This document shows positions 10,781 through 21,834 of a stretch of 64,000 nucleotides of DNA, one piece after another. A model generated the notes under the pieces. It had not been told where the DNA came from. It made no database searches and was given only the letters and a program-made list of their open reading frames with translations. Origin of the DNA: Cyclina sinensis (Eukaryota > Mollusca > Bivalvia > Venerida > Veneridae); NCBI GenBank assembly GCA_012932295.1, contig JAAONU010000019.1:32341913-32405912 (forward strand), in the 5' to 3' direction. A program made the translations under genes and the position numbers. The first letter of the stretch is position 1. Each line of letters starts with the position of its first letter.

Positions 10781-12035
10781 TCATAATCTTTGTCAACCTT
10801 TATATATCTATATGTGCTGTTTCTGTGTGTGTTATGCGGTATAGATTGTAACTGTTTAATAAGTACATGAATTACCTATTCTCAGACAGTTTATACAATA
10901 CAACTGTAGACGCTCGACAAATAGAGCAAATTGTGTTAAATGTATCTGTGAGTTATATACTACAGGCTCATGAAATAATAGTTTAGAATAATTTGAAATT
11001 AACAGACCATTTGGTCGGTCTTTAGTTCACGTTTTCGGAAAGGCCGACTGATTTTTGGTAGTCTACAATAAAAATATACAGCGAAACCGTGCCTGATTTC
11101 ATATAAGCCTTGGTGGTTTTTCGTATTTTTCGTCTTCAAGGCGAACACAACGAGTATTCAGAAGTACTTACAAGTACTTAGTATTTAAAAGGTACCATGA
11201 GCTCAAAACATGTATACTATAAAGATACACAACAATATATATAGCAAGTCTCTGTGTACTCTAAAATAACCGCGATAATATTATTATCTATATTTAACAT
11301 TGATTTTATTATTGCTATCATCACATTACATGTTATAACGGTTCCGTGGCTATAGGAACGTTGAATGTTATTGTTTTGAAATCTATTAATAGTAACAAGT
11401 AACTGATAAGACATACAGGTAACTTTTTGAAGGTTGGCAAAAATATGGCGGTTGATAAAAATGCAAAACATAGTAATTTTGTAATTACAGTTACAAAGTC
11501 ATTTTTCATCGAACTATTCAATATTTTATATCATTTAAATGTCTGTTAACTCATATTTGACATATTTAAAAATAATCCTCAAAACTGTTTACTTTTTTGG
11601 TTGTAAATGGTTAAACTTAGTGCATCTAAGCTGCTAGAAAATTGCTGAAATGACAGGTACAGATTAGTTTAGTTTTCTTTTTTCAAAATCTGCTTATATT
11701 TTCCTAAAATTCGGCTCACAAAGAAAAAGGTATATAAAGTTAAAAATTCTGCTGCTTTCAACTGTATATAAATATTGATTCTTTTTGCCAACTAGTATTT
11801 CAGCTATATTCTGGTAACAGGTGCTTGTGATGTAATCAGTCAATGTGCCTATAGCAAAATATATAGGTGATATATATGTGATCACTGCCTATATTTATTA
11901 AATCGGACATAATATGCAATATTTATGTGTGACACACAATGAAATTTCACGGTTGCAATTTGATAAGCGATTTACACGTTTGTTTACGATCGATACAAAA
12001 AACAAAACAAAACAAAAATCCGTAGAAATCGCTTA
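10781..12035. other. Unassigned AT-rich DNA
   Basis: No supported feature. Minus-strand open frames at 11,217-11,885 are AT-driven. The LINE 3' UTR may extend a short way past 10,780 but has no clear tail. Confidence 0.4.
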
Positions 12036-12306
12036 TTACATCAAGATTGATAATTTTATTACCCTTATTAAGTATTAATGTGATGTTTTGATAACATCAG
12101 TCTCATATTGAACTTCTTACTATTTATATTAAATGCATTGTTTCATGGTGTTCAATTTTACACTGAACTTCTCTGGTAATCAAAAATAGGTCCGGAGAGA
12201 CAGACAGACCTGTCTCTTCTGCTTTGCATAAGTTGTATTTTGTAAGTCGACTATAGTTTGTATGTATACAATTTTATGTCGAATAAACTATATGTTATGT
12301 TATGTT
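12036..12306 (+). mobile_element. Short retroposon D, copy 1
   Basis: About 271 bp, starting TTACATCAAGATTG and ending in a short (TATGT)n tail after AATAAACTAT. The copy at 17,760 begins at exactly the same base and differs at only about three positions outside the tail. It contains an internal inverted pair GAGACAG ... CTGTCTC. The flanks show TTA on each side, and downstream lies dispersed repeat F, so it appears inserted in F. I see no clear Pol III A/B boxes. It may be a SINE or another short non-autonomous element. Confidence 0.8.
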
Positions 12307-12570
12307 TTAGAATTAACATTCAAATGGCCTAGTATAAAACTAATTCAGTCATTCATTTATTTTCTTCATCACGGATATAGGCTATACTGTTACATTTTTA
12401 TCTTAAGGATAAATTTTTCAAGACTTTAAGACAGAAAACCTACAGGAAAGAAAAAAGTAACAGACAAGTTAGACTTAAGTTCGTTGCATTTTTACATTTG
12501 CTTCCTGGCCGCTAAAGAAATCTACACAGAGTTTAACGTTGCAATGACCTTCCTTAACCGTCGCAATACA
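12307..12570. repeat. Dispersed repeat F, copy 1
   Basis: Matches 27,858-28,062 and 28,955-29,030 in order, for example AAGACTTTAAGACAGAAA and the GCCGCTAAAGAAATCTA block. In the second copy the two parts are separated by ~900 bp. A minus-strand open frame 12,475-12,741 crosses the edge of F and has no known motif. Confidence 0.7.
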
Positions 12571-12660
12571 CCATAGAGTTCCCATTAGATAGATAAAAAA
12601 GCATAATGTTTTTTCAAATCTTTCTTCGTTTGCTTTCCCAAGTAAATGTTCTTGATAGTT

Positions 12661-14297
12661 TAGCTCACCTGAGCACATTGTGCTCGTGTTAGCTATTGTG
12701 ATTGCATGATATCCGTCGTCGTGCGTTACAAGCGTCAACATTTTGATTCAAACGACATATTAGCCAAGTTAATTAAACTTAGCAGGGATGATGTTCCTTG
12801 CGTGAAACTCTACCAAAGATGTTCAAACAATTAAGTTCAATGCAGAATTCCGGCAACCAAAAGAAAAATCTTTAAAAAAAATCTTCCTGTCTGAAACCAC
12901 AAGACATAGAGCTTAGATATTTTGCGAGGTGTATCATTTAGAGGTTCTCTACCAAAGTTTTCCAAATTATGTCCCTGGGGTCAAAATTGACCACGCCCTA
13001 GGGGTCATATGTCTTACATAGAAATGCTTAGGAAAAACTTTAGGAATCTTCTACTCTGAAAACACAAAGCCCTCAGTTCTAAAATTTTGCACAAAGTATT
13101 GTCTATTGAACCTCTACCAAGATTGTTCAAATTATGTCCCTGGGGTCAAAATTAACCCCGCGCCGCCTCACTTGTTTAGACAGAGGCATATAAAGGGAGA
13201 ACTTCAAAAATCTTCTTGTCTGAAACTACTATGCTTTTGGATTTGATATTTGGCATACAGTTTTGAATAGAGCTCCTCTATACACATTGTTTAAATTATG
13301 CCCCTTCATAAATGGCTCCGCCTCGGGGAGCACTTGATTTAATAAAGACTTATATGGGGAAAATAAAATAAAATCTTCTTCTAAGAAGCCAGAAGGCCTA
13401 GTGCTTGGATATTTTGCATCGATCATCATCTAGAAGTCATCTACCAAGATTGTTCAATTGATATTCCTGTAGTCAAGACTGGCCCTAACCCCAGGAGTTA
13501 CTTGATTTTTGTAAAGACTTGCACAGAAAATAAATCTTCTCGTCAGTATCCACAATAGCTAGTGTTAAGATATTTGATAAGTAACATGGCCTAGTAGACC
13601 TCTACAAAGTTTGTTCAAATCTAAAACAGACTTTTCAATTTTCGTCATACAGCCTTAATTTTTTGACAGATGTCTTAGGTATTTGTCATATAGGTACCTT
13701 GCATGAATCTCTGCCATTCAATTGGATCAAGGTCAAGGTCACCAAGACTAAAAATAGATTTTTGTACTTTTCCCGTTAGAGTCTTCATTTATTGATCGAT
13801 ATCTGAGATATTTGGTATGCAGGTAACCTGTAAGAACCTCACTGGGTCAACGTCAAGGTCGCTGAGGCTAAAACTAGTTTTTTTTCCACTTTTTGTTATA
13901 GAACCTTTATCTATTGATTGATATTTAAACATTTGCTATATAGACACCTGCATAAACCTCTTCCATTAAATTGGAGTTAAGGTCACCGAGACTAAAATAT
14001 ATGTATCAATTTTACCTCATATAGCCTTCATTTATAGACAAATATCTTTGATATTTGGTATGTAGGTTCCTTTAATGAACTTCTAGCCTTAAGTGAGGTT
14101 TGAGATCACTGAGTCACGGTGAAGGTCACCACAGCTTTTCTACTTTCTGTTATAGAGCCTTTAACTATTGACTGATATTTCAGATATTTGGTTTGTAGGC
14201 ACCTACAGATCTTCAATTAGAAAATGTAATACTACTTTTGACGTTTGCTTAGTACTCAGGTGAGCGATCCAAGGCCATTATGGCCCTCTTGTTTCTA
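12661..14297 (-). repeat. Composite repeat K, copy 1 (reverse orientation)
   Basis: It begins AGCTCACCTGAGCAC and ends CAGGTGAGCGATCC...GGCCCTCTTGTT. Inside are ~4 diverged units of a ~180-bp family (phrases CTACCAAGTTTGTTCAAA and CCCTGGGGTCAAA, 12,780-13,640). These are followed by ~4 units of a ~150-bp family with AGGTCA words (13,650-14,240). The same parts in opposite orientation make up 54.06-58.99 kb. Not coding. Confidence 0.75.
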
Positions 14298-14733
14298 ATG
14301 TACCTTCTCTGAAACAAACAAACCAACAAAATAAAGATACGTCTAAAATTTTGTTTAGTTGACAGAACAGATAGATTGTCAAACCGCATTACTTTTTGAC
14401 TCTGTAACTAGGAAACTTGAACGTTTTGTTGAACTCTTTACCATAATCATAGACTAGTCCATTCTGTTTACACAAAGGTAAATGGTGCTTAGCAAGATAG
14501 TCGGTGTGTTATTTTGAAAATGCGTGTTTCTGAATATAAGATCAAAGAACTAGAGGTCCTGAGAGACCCTAAATGAGACAATTCAAGAGCTGAATACCCG
14601 GTTCGAAGGTCCAGTACGCACTGAGAACGACAATCCTGTCTTTAAATTGTATTTTCCTAGAATTTACATTTTGTGATTGCAATTCTTCCCTTTTTCTTAA
14701 AGTGTCTTAATTAATAAACCAATGTTTTAGGAA
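14298..14733. other. Unassigned DNA
   Basis: No supported feature apart from an acceptor-like CCAATGTTTTAG just before the next open frame. Confidence 0.4.
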
Positions 14734-14958
14734 ATGGACAAAGCAATATTAAGTGTCATTTCCACTTTTTTGCTATGTAAATTACTGAAATCTAACAGTG
14801 CTTGGCAGACAGATGTCAACATTTCAAATTATAAAAGACTGAGAAAACTAAAAGTGGGCAAGAGCAAAATACGAAAATTCTTTTTAAAAAGTTACTTTTT
14901 CGGTGTAGCTGTATTAAAATCGATTTTGACTAACATTTGTAAAGAAAGAAATTATTAA
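14734..14958 (+). CDS. Possible small secreted basic peptide (weak)
   Basis: A 74-codon open frame starts at an ATG three bases after TTTTAG, a possible splice acceptor. Residues 1 to about 23 look like a signal peptide: a short charged start, a hydrophobic core AILSVISTFLLC, then small residues near S-A. The remainder is rich in Lys and Arg (KRLRKLKVGKSKIRK) with one late Cys. I do not recognise a family. The frame could equally be chance in AT-rich DNA, and there is no upstream promoter or matching donor that I can defend. Confidence 0.22.
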   Translation: MDKAILSVISTFLLCKLLKSNSAWQTDVNISNYKRLRKLKVGKSKIRKFFLKSYFFGVAVLKSILTNICKERNY

Positions 14959-16090
14959 ACACATAATCTACAGCTGAGAAGGAAGTTTGTCAATGCGTTT
15001 CCGTTATAAAATTTAAGGGCATAATTCGTAATTGTTAGTTTTATTGCCTCTGAAAATAATGGAATAAAATTAACATTATCACGTCCGTGTATCATATTTC
15101 TAAACGTTTTAATCATAAAAATATACTATATGGAATTATTATATAATAAATACTTCTTAAAAATATTAATTTATTGTATTGAAATGATATCAACACTTTT
15201 AGCATTAAGTTCAACATTTGTTTGTTAATAGCGCGTTTAATATCTGCCAATGGCTGAAAACTATACACATAAGGGACATTAATTTTGTACTGTATCTTTT
15301 TAAAGGTATTTCTTGTTAATGATATGTTCAGTTCGAGTTTAACTATTATTTCAGATTATCCTACGTCACGTACATATACAGCCTTTTCAAGCCAAATATA
15401 ACATAGAACAAAAAACGTGTAATTATTTCACACCCGCTAATTCTGCTTATTGTCACAACTTTGAACCAACAGTTGAATCAAAAGATTAAAAGATAGACCA
15501 AGAAAGACTTGTGCATTTTTTTCTCATTTTCTATGAAACAAGAACTGTCACTGAAAGATGACAATGCCTCCGGAGTGGTGCTTTGACCTTTGAGCTGAGA
15601 ACCATACGAAGATAATTTGCATTTCCTTGAAAAGGAGTGTTTTTTTTTCTGACAATCTGACCTAAAGATTAATAAGGGGTCAAGGTAAAAAAAGATATAT
15701 GTAACCAGATCAGAGCCTTCAAAAGAAGTAGGTATTTTTGACAAATTATCTTCAAGGTCAAGATCATGTTAAGGTCAAGAAATATAAGCATATGGAAGAT
15801 TTCTCCCAGAGGGTTGTTTTATGAAAACATGAACTAAATCTGTTTAGTAAAAAGGGAGTTAAGGCCAATAATAAAACGACTGACTCACAACTGGGTCGAC
15901 AATGCATAAAAAAGAAAATGTGTATACGTTGTAATTGTGAAGAACATATTAAGTAAACTAAGTTACTGTCTCTTTTCTGTTAAAGAACCCTATCATAATA
16001 TAAATTTTACACAATTTTATCGGTAAGAAATGTTAACGCCGGTAGTCATGGGGTAAATACTTCATATTATTAATTTTGAGGTTTGTTAAT
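14959..16090. other. Mostly unassigned; AGGTCA-type repeat at 15.56-15.90 kb
   Basis: The stretch 15,560-15,900 resembles one diverged unit of the array at 16.3 kb (phrases GACCTTTGAGCT and CAAGGTCAAGATCATGTTAAGG, then GGAAGATTTCTCC). The rest is AT-rich with no feature I can support. Confidence 0.4.
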
Positions 16091-16091
16091 A

Positions 16092-16178
16092 ACTAGTGAC
16101 TCAGTGGTTTAGTTTGTTTTGATCGCCTATCTTAATTTTACTGGCCTAAAGGGCAAAGGTTCGAATCCTGGTGAATTC
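16092..16178 (+). mobile_element. tRNA-like sequence (SINE head candidate)
   Basis: GTGACTCAGTGGTTTAG resembles a Pol III A box and GGTTCGAATCC is a perfect B box about 50 bp later. The intervening arms do not fold as a good tRNA, so a SINE head or decayed tRNA pseudogene is more likely than a tRNA gene. Confidence 0.35.
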
Positions 16179-16304
16179 ATTCTTTTTTCTTCAGTTTTCA
16201 TGGTGTATAGAGGCATAATATTACGTTTTTCTATAGTATACTAATTTTCTTTAATTTAAAGAAAAAATATGCTAAATTCTTTTGAGTCAGTTGCTTTAAA
16301 ATTT

Positions 16305-16790
16305 TCGACAACTGGACATTCGAGGTCAAGGCCATTTGAATATACGTCAGTAGAAGTTCTTGTCCAAAGGGGTGTTTTCTTAAAGTATGAGGTAAATCCA
16401 TTAACAACTAATGAAGTAATGGGCAATATTTAAGTTTTCTGACAAGTGGACCTTTGAGATCAATGTCATTAAGGGTCAAGGCCATACAAATATATGTAAG
16501 TTTAAAGCTCTTCTCTAAAGGGGTGTTGTGTTCAAGTATGAAGTTTATCCATTTACTGATAAGGAAATTATTTGCAATGTTATTTTTTTGACAGTTGGAC
16601 CTTTGAGATCAAGGTCTTTCAGGGATCAAAGTGACACACATACATGTCATTTGGAAGATCTTGTCCAAAGGGGTGTTGTGTTCAAATATGAAGTAAATAC
16701 ATTCACTTATAAGAAAATTATGGCAATGTAAATGTTTTTGGACAATGACAGATTCTATATGCCCTCCTTCGGGGGAATAAAAAAGGACAT
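16305..16790. repeat. Tandem repeat, ~3 units of ~140-150 bp
   Basis: Three units each contain TGGACCTTTGAGATCAA, a CCAAAGGGGTGTTGTGTTCAA phrase and ATGAAGTAAATCCATT. The array ends at TATGCCCTCCTTCGGGGGAAT, which looks like an element terminus. Open frames on both strands are by-products. Confidence 0.85.
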
Positions 16791-17404
16791 ATGTCTGGGA
16801 AAGATACTTAGAAAAAATGCTGCACAATGACAACTGTGTGATCTGCACCCTGAAATAAAAGAGTTGAGGCTATTAGTCAACAGTAAGTCCAAATATTGGT
16901 TTTCTACGTTAATAAAAGATGGGATATGTGTGCACAATGAAATAATTGCTATTGCTCATGCAATCATAAATGGTTATTTCAATTCACTGCCACTCAAGAT
17001 CTTCAAAAACTTTGTCAAGATTGTATTGCAAGAATAATATTAGTATGTGAGTTCAAATCTCCAACAAAACAAGCTGAGCACACCCGAGAATGAGCTTCTG
17101 ATTCAAATGGAATGGTATTTTCATTATCATAGATGACATCATGCCTTATTCTGTCAAGCTATATCTTCTTCTGCTCGGCATCTTTTGGCAAGCTTTAAAA
17201 GGATAATTTCAACTCCATTCTGTTGCATCTACCTTTAGAGTACTGATTTGAACCCAGAAAGCAGTCATCGAGAGGGATTAATATAAGTTGCAAGAACTTG
17301 CTTCCCAATCGATGAAAAATAAGTAAGTTTAAACTAAACTAAACCAAACTTAATTAAAATCTACCTTTAGAACAAGTGCAACCTGGTAAACAACACAATA
17401 ATAG
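16791..17404. other. Unassigned DNA
   Basis: No supported feature. Confidence 0.4.
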
Positions 17405-18553
17405 ACACCAACAGACCCTTTCTATTTAGGTTTTTACGAAGTTTGGTTAAACCAGGGAGTTGGGAATCCAAAAGCTTTTCTTAGTTTATTCAAACAAAGA
17501 GTTAAAATACGTATCTTCCGACGTGGAATTAACAGTTACAAAATTCATCAAGATCGCTGTTTTATAAATAAAGAAATTGCAATTTTCGAATATAAAGCAT
17601 ATTTAGATATAATACAGATACCGAAATTCAGAAAGGCATTAACGCGTCTAAGATTATCGTCTCATAGACACGAAATTGAAACAGGTCGTTGGAGCAAGCC
17701 TCAAAGGGTACCAATTAACGAAAGAAAATGTCTGTTTTATTATAATTATACAGATAATATTACATCAAGATTGATAATTTTATTACCCTTATTAAGTATT
17801 AATGTGATGTTTTGATAACATCAATCTCATATTGAACTTCTTACTATTTATATTAAATGCATTGTTTCATGGTGTTCAATTTTACACTGAACTTCTCTGG
17901 TAATCAAAAATAGGTCCGGAGAGACAGACAGACCTGTCTCTTCTGCTTTGCAAAAGTTGTATTTTGTAAGTCGACTATATTTTGTATGTATACAATTTTA
18001 TGTCGAATAAACTATATGTTATGTTATTGTCATTGTTACGTTATTGTTATTGTTACGTTATTGTTATTGTTATGTTATTGTTATGTTATGTTATGTTATG
18101 TTATGTTATAAACTTGAAGATGATTTTCATTTTGTCATAGAATGTCCTATATATGCAGATTTAAGGAAATTCTTAATTAAACCATATTATTGGATTAGGC
18201 CAAACTTTGTAAAATTTGTAGAACTGATGAACGCGACAAATAAGACTATAATTGCTAAACTTTCCACTTACACATTTAAAGCATTTGAAATACGACAAAG
18301 TGTTTTGAAATACTTTTGATATCATTTGAAATACTTTAAAGTTGTAAAACATAAAACTACTCTGTCTCTCTCAAAACTTTGCATGGATGTACCTTTTCAA
18401 ATATATGTTTGTTACAGTATGAAAATTTGTAACACATGATGCTCTTTAGTTGCTTACCATGTCACATGTTTTACCGTTATTGTTCTATGTATATTTGTTC
18501 ATGGGCCATTATGGCTTATTACGAAATAAACTATCTTTTCTTATCTTATTTAC
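17405..18553 (+). pseudogene. LINE ORF2 C-terminus and 3' UTR, split by retroposon D
   Basis: An open reading frame runs from about 17,405 (YLGFYEVWLNQGVG) to 17,757 and resumes at about 18,111 (KLEDDFHFVIECP). It ends at a stop near 18,318. Without the insert at 17,760-18,107 the two halves read in one frame. Blocks match the other LINE tails: TRLRLSSHRHEIETGRW, then a knuckle whose second Cys is replaced by Tyr (CLFYYN), then FHFVIECPIYADLRKF. The 3' UTR ends AATAAACTATC followed by a T/C-rich TTATCTTA tail near 18,553. This is a 5'-truncated non-LTR copy; the clade is not assigned. Confidence 0.8.
17760..18107 (+). mobile_element. Short retroposon D, copy 2, inside the LINE
   Basis: Same start (TTACATCAAG) and ~99% identity to 12,036-12,306. 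Its 3' microsatellite tail has expanded to about 85-100 bp of TTGTTA/TATGT units. The host frame is split between an Asn and a Lys codon, with only ATA visible as a duplicated target. The element end (AATAAACTAT plus microsatellite) resembles the 3' end of the LINE it sits in. Confidence 0.85.
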
Positions 18554-20426
18554 CCGCTTGTATATTTCGCCATTTTCGGTGTATTTCGGTATTTCCATAC
18601 ATAGCATTACCAACATTTAAAGTAACAAAGGAGCACAAAAAGCAATATTTAGTCTCAAGCAATTGGAAAAAACAATATCATAATTGTATGGCATTGTGAC
18701 TATTTTGACTTCGTGGTTGAAGAATTCTTATGGGTAAAATTCACTACAACTCTTTCTGTAGACAATTACCCCGACCCACTTCTTACGCCACTTCAGGCGA
18801 GGTTTCGAGGCTCAAAACGAATTTATATAAATAAATAACAGTTGCTAGTATTCACGGTGGTATACAAGTTTTTACCTCACCCTAAAGTCTAGTTTTCCTG
18901 TGAAGTATTTGTAATCGGATGAAACACAGAGCTCTTGCTTTCCCTCGTTGATTAACCGCAAAGGATTCTGGGCGTCGAGAATTGTTAAAGGGACATACCC
19001 TATGCCTTGTGTGGATGTGTCGGACTAAATAACTTCAACAGCATAGATAATAGAATATTTACTTTAACTTATTATGAAATATAAAAATTCAAGCTACATT
19101 CTAGCCGTTATAGATAAAATTAGCCTTTTAAATACGTTGTAGTACCGTTAACTATTTCATACTTTATTTTAGGTCTGACTCTATGTAAACTTGTCATTGT
19201 ACAACTAATGGATGAGAGCGATCTATAACGCACAGCGCCTCTATGTTGATTACTTGTGTTAAAATTACACACTTTTTAAATGTCTTGTTCTTCAAACTTG
19301 TTTTTATTTATCATTTTATATTCCATTATTACATTATCTATATTTCGACAGTGTAAACTGCTAGATTAGCGATGTCCCTTTCAGTTCTAATCTTTGCGGA
19401 GTAATTTGTTAAAATGTAATCGACACGTGGCAAGAATTTGTACTGGAAATACATATGTTGCTTTTACTATCATTAATTCCCTATTACACGTATTTATTTT
19501 TATTAGGGATCCAATTTACTGTGAATAAGCTGTTTCAAGACTTGATCTACTTTTTAGTGTATTAATATTGTTGTGTGTTATCCGCCAAATCCGTTGAGCG
19601 AAGAAGGAAAAAATAGTTCTGAGCAACTGATAGCAAAGAGCCGGGCGGCTCAAAAATAAAAATGCAACATTAAAATGACCAAGTTTTTCATAAAACGTAA
19701 AATTCCATGACACAAATATTTGCGTGTACAATTTGTATTCTATTCGAATTTGTGATCACTGCTTAACCGTGCATATGTGGAGCATCTGTGAATAATTTTA
19801 GTAAATTAGCTTACCGTCAGTATTTTTCCATTTTTTCGTTCTAGATTGGTTTAATTACTGCACTACTTTTCCACACAACATTCTCAGTGCCATAGAAAAG
19901 GATAAACAAAATTTCAGTTTCTGTGATCAGTACGTATTTTTTCACATTTATAATGTACATCTGACAAAAAGAAAAGGTATGATCGAAGTTATCATAATAA
20001 GGCGAACAAGTATCGTAATATATATCTTCTTTCGGATAGCATGTGAAATGTGAGATCATCCCTGCATATAGTCTCAATATGTGTATATGCCAGATTGGCG
20101 TAATAATATATCAATGTGAAAGTGGACGTTTCCCTTGATGCCGGTTTTAAGGACTGTCGGCGACAGTTGAAAAAGGCAACTGCACATTTTACTTTGAAAC
20201 GTTATCACTTTCTTGATTCCGGAACAATTTGAGAAATTCATATCACACTGACCAGATTGTATATTAGATACAGGTTGCCAGCTTGTATTTTACATGTGGA
20301 AAACATGTTCAATTATTTCATTAACATGTTATTTATTTAAGATGTTTTTAAGGAACAAATTGTTTGGTCTGTCTATTGATGCACCCCCTTGTCTAAGCAG
20401 GTTTTATCTAGAATTGATGACATTAA
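18554..20426. other. Unassigned DNA
   Basis: No gene, RNA or clear repeat. Open frames at 19,516-20,077 (minus) lack motifs. Confidence 0.45.
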
Positions 20427-20430
20427 CTAC

Positions 20431-21409
20431 TGTAAAGATCTGTTTTCAGTGATATATTTTTGCTAAGTAAAAGATCTGTTTTCAGTGATATATTTTTGCT
20501 AAGTAAAAGATCTGTTTTCAGTGATATTTTTGCTAAGTCTTATACAAAATTTTATAGTTACAAATTGTAAGATGCTAGTTAAAATCTTATGTCACCCTAG
20601 AGAATTCTAGCAACCTGTCTGTCATCATCAGCTAATTAAATACAGATCCGGGCACTCATTCAGCTCCGGCCTGTTCAGAGTTAATGGTTATAAAATTATA
20701 TCAGAGACATTAAAATTAAATGCTGGGGTTACATATGGAATTCATTCCTTAGGACTGGGATGTTTCTATAAATCCCGCTAAAAGTTTAACCTACGATTGG
20801 ACTAAATTAAATATTTTGACTTTGGTTTATTACAAAATGGGTGGTGCTAAGCCCAAGTCTTTTGGAGTTTTGGCGGAAAATAAGTAAAAAAAAAGAAAAG
20901 TTTTTCTGAACAGAACAGCAGGTTGTCCACGTTTTGGAAACCTAGCTTCGTTTAAAATATAATAATATAAAACAGAGAAAGAGTTTTCTCACTAAATCAG
21001 CGGGTTGTCCACGTTTTGGAAACCTAGTCTTTGTTACAAAACATATACTAAAACAACTGTGGAATTATTTATAAAAAAAGAAAAAGGAATCTAAATAACA
21101 ATCAAATTGTGAAAACTGTCATCATAGGACATAGTTTATAGTGAAAATAAAGTAGCTGTGTACATGTTTATTAAAACTAGTGAAAACTGAAAAGTGTGAA
21201 TTGTTCATTAAACCTCATAGACAGTAGAGAACAAATAACCCCTAGACATCGAGAAACTTTGGGAAGAAATACCCCATGATTTATAGAGCCAGTTGGACAT
21301 TATCAGAGGCCATTAATGAAACATTAATTAGCCCATCATTACACGCTAAATCAGTACAGGTAATAAAATACTGAATAGCCAAAAGGAACCAGAAAATTGG
21401 TTTACGACA
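20431..21409 (+). repeat. 5' LTR of the Gmr1-like element
   Basis: 979 bp, TG...CA. The first ~110 bp are three tandem copies of a ~35-bp unit (AAGATCTGTTTTCAGTGATA...). A 25-bp phrase around GGTTGTCCACGTTTTGGAAA occurs twice (20,921 and 21,003 regions). An AATAAA near 21,146 could serve polyadenylation. Compared with the 3' LTR there are about five substitutions, a 20-bp gap after 20,590 and a 2-bp insertion near 20,726. Confidence 0.95.
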
Positions 21410-21410
21410 C

Positions 21411-21430
21411 TGGGAAGCTACGTCCGGGAT
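21411..21430 (+). promoter_or_regulatory. Putative primer-binding site
   Basis: It starts TGGG one base after the 5' LTR and continues to CGTCCGGGATC. The second half matches the well-known tRNA-Pro-type primer site. The acceptor-side half has two extra bases, so the pairing is imperfect. Confidence 0.5.
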
Positions 21431-21834
21431 CTGAATAAGAAAAAAAAACTGACACCAAAATCGAGTGCCAGGAAGGGACCAGTTGACCAGACCCGAACCC
21501 GACAGACCTGCCAAAAAGACCAGATAGTGAACGACGACCAGAAGATCCTGTAAAAGTTCAAGGGCAAAAACTGAAAAAAAAATAAATAAAAAAAAAAAAT
21601 ATTATGTGACATATTTATGTGTTCAGCGTTAATTCCGCAGACAGACAGAAAAACGGTGAGTCATTTTCTTCTGGTATTATTTAACAGGCTGCCGGTAAAA
21701 AGAATTTAATCACAGTTTATCTGAGGTCAGTAAACATTTGGCCGTCGATTTTACACAAGTACATTTAGTACATATGTTTGTATAGTTAGAAATTGTTATT
21801 GTTATTCATTGTAACTTAGTAGTAACCTTAAGAC

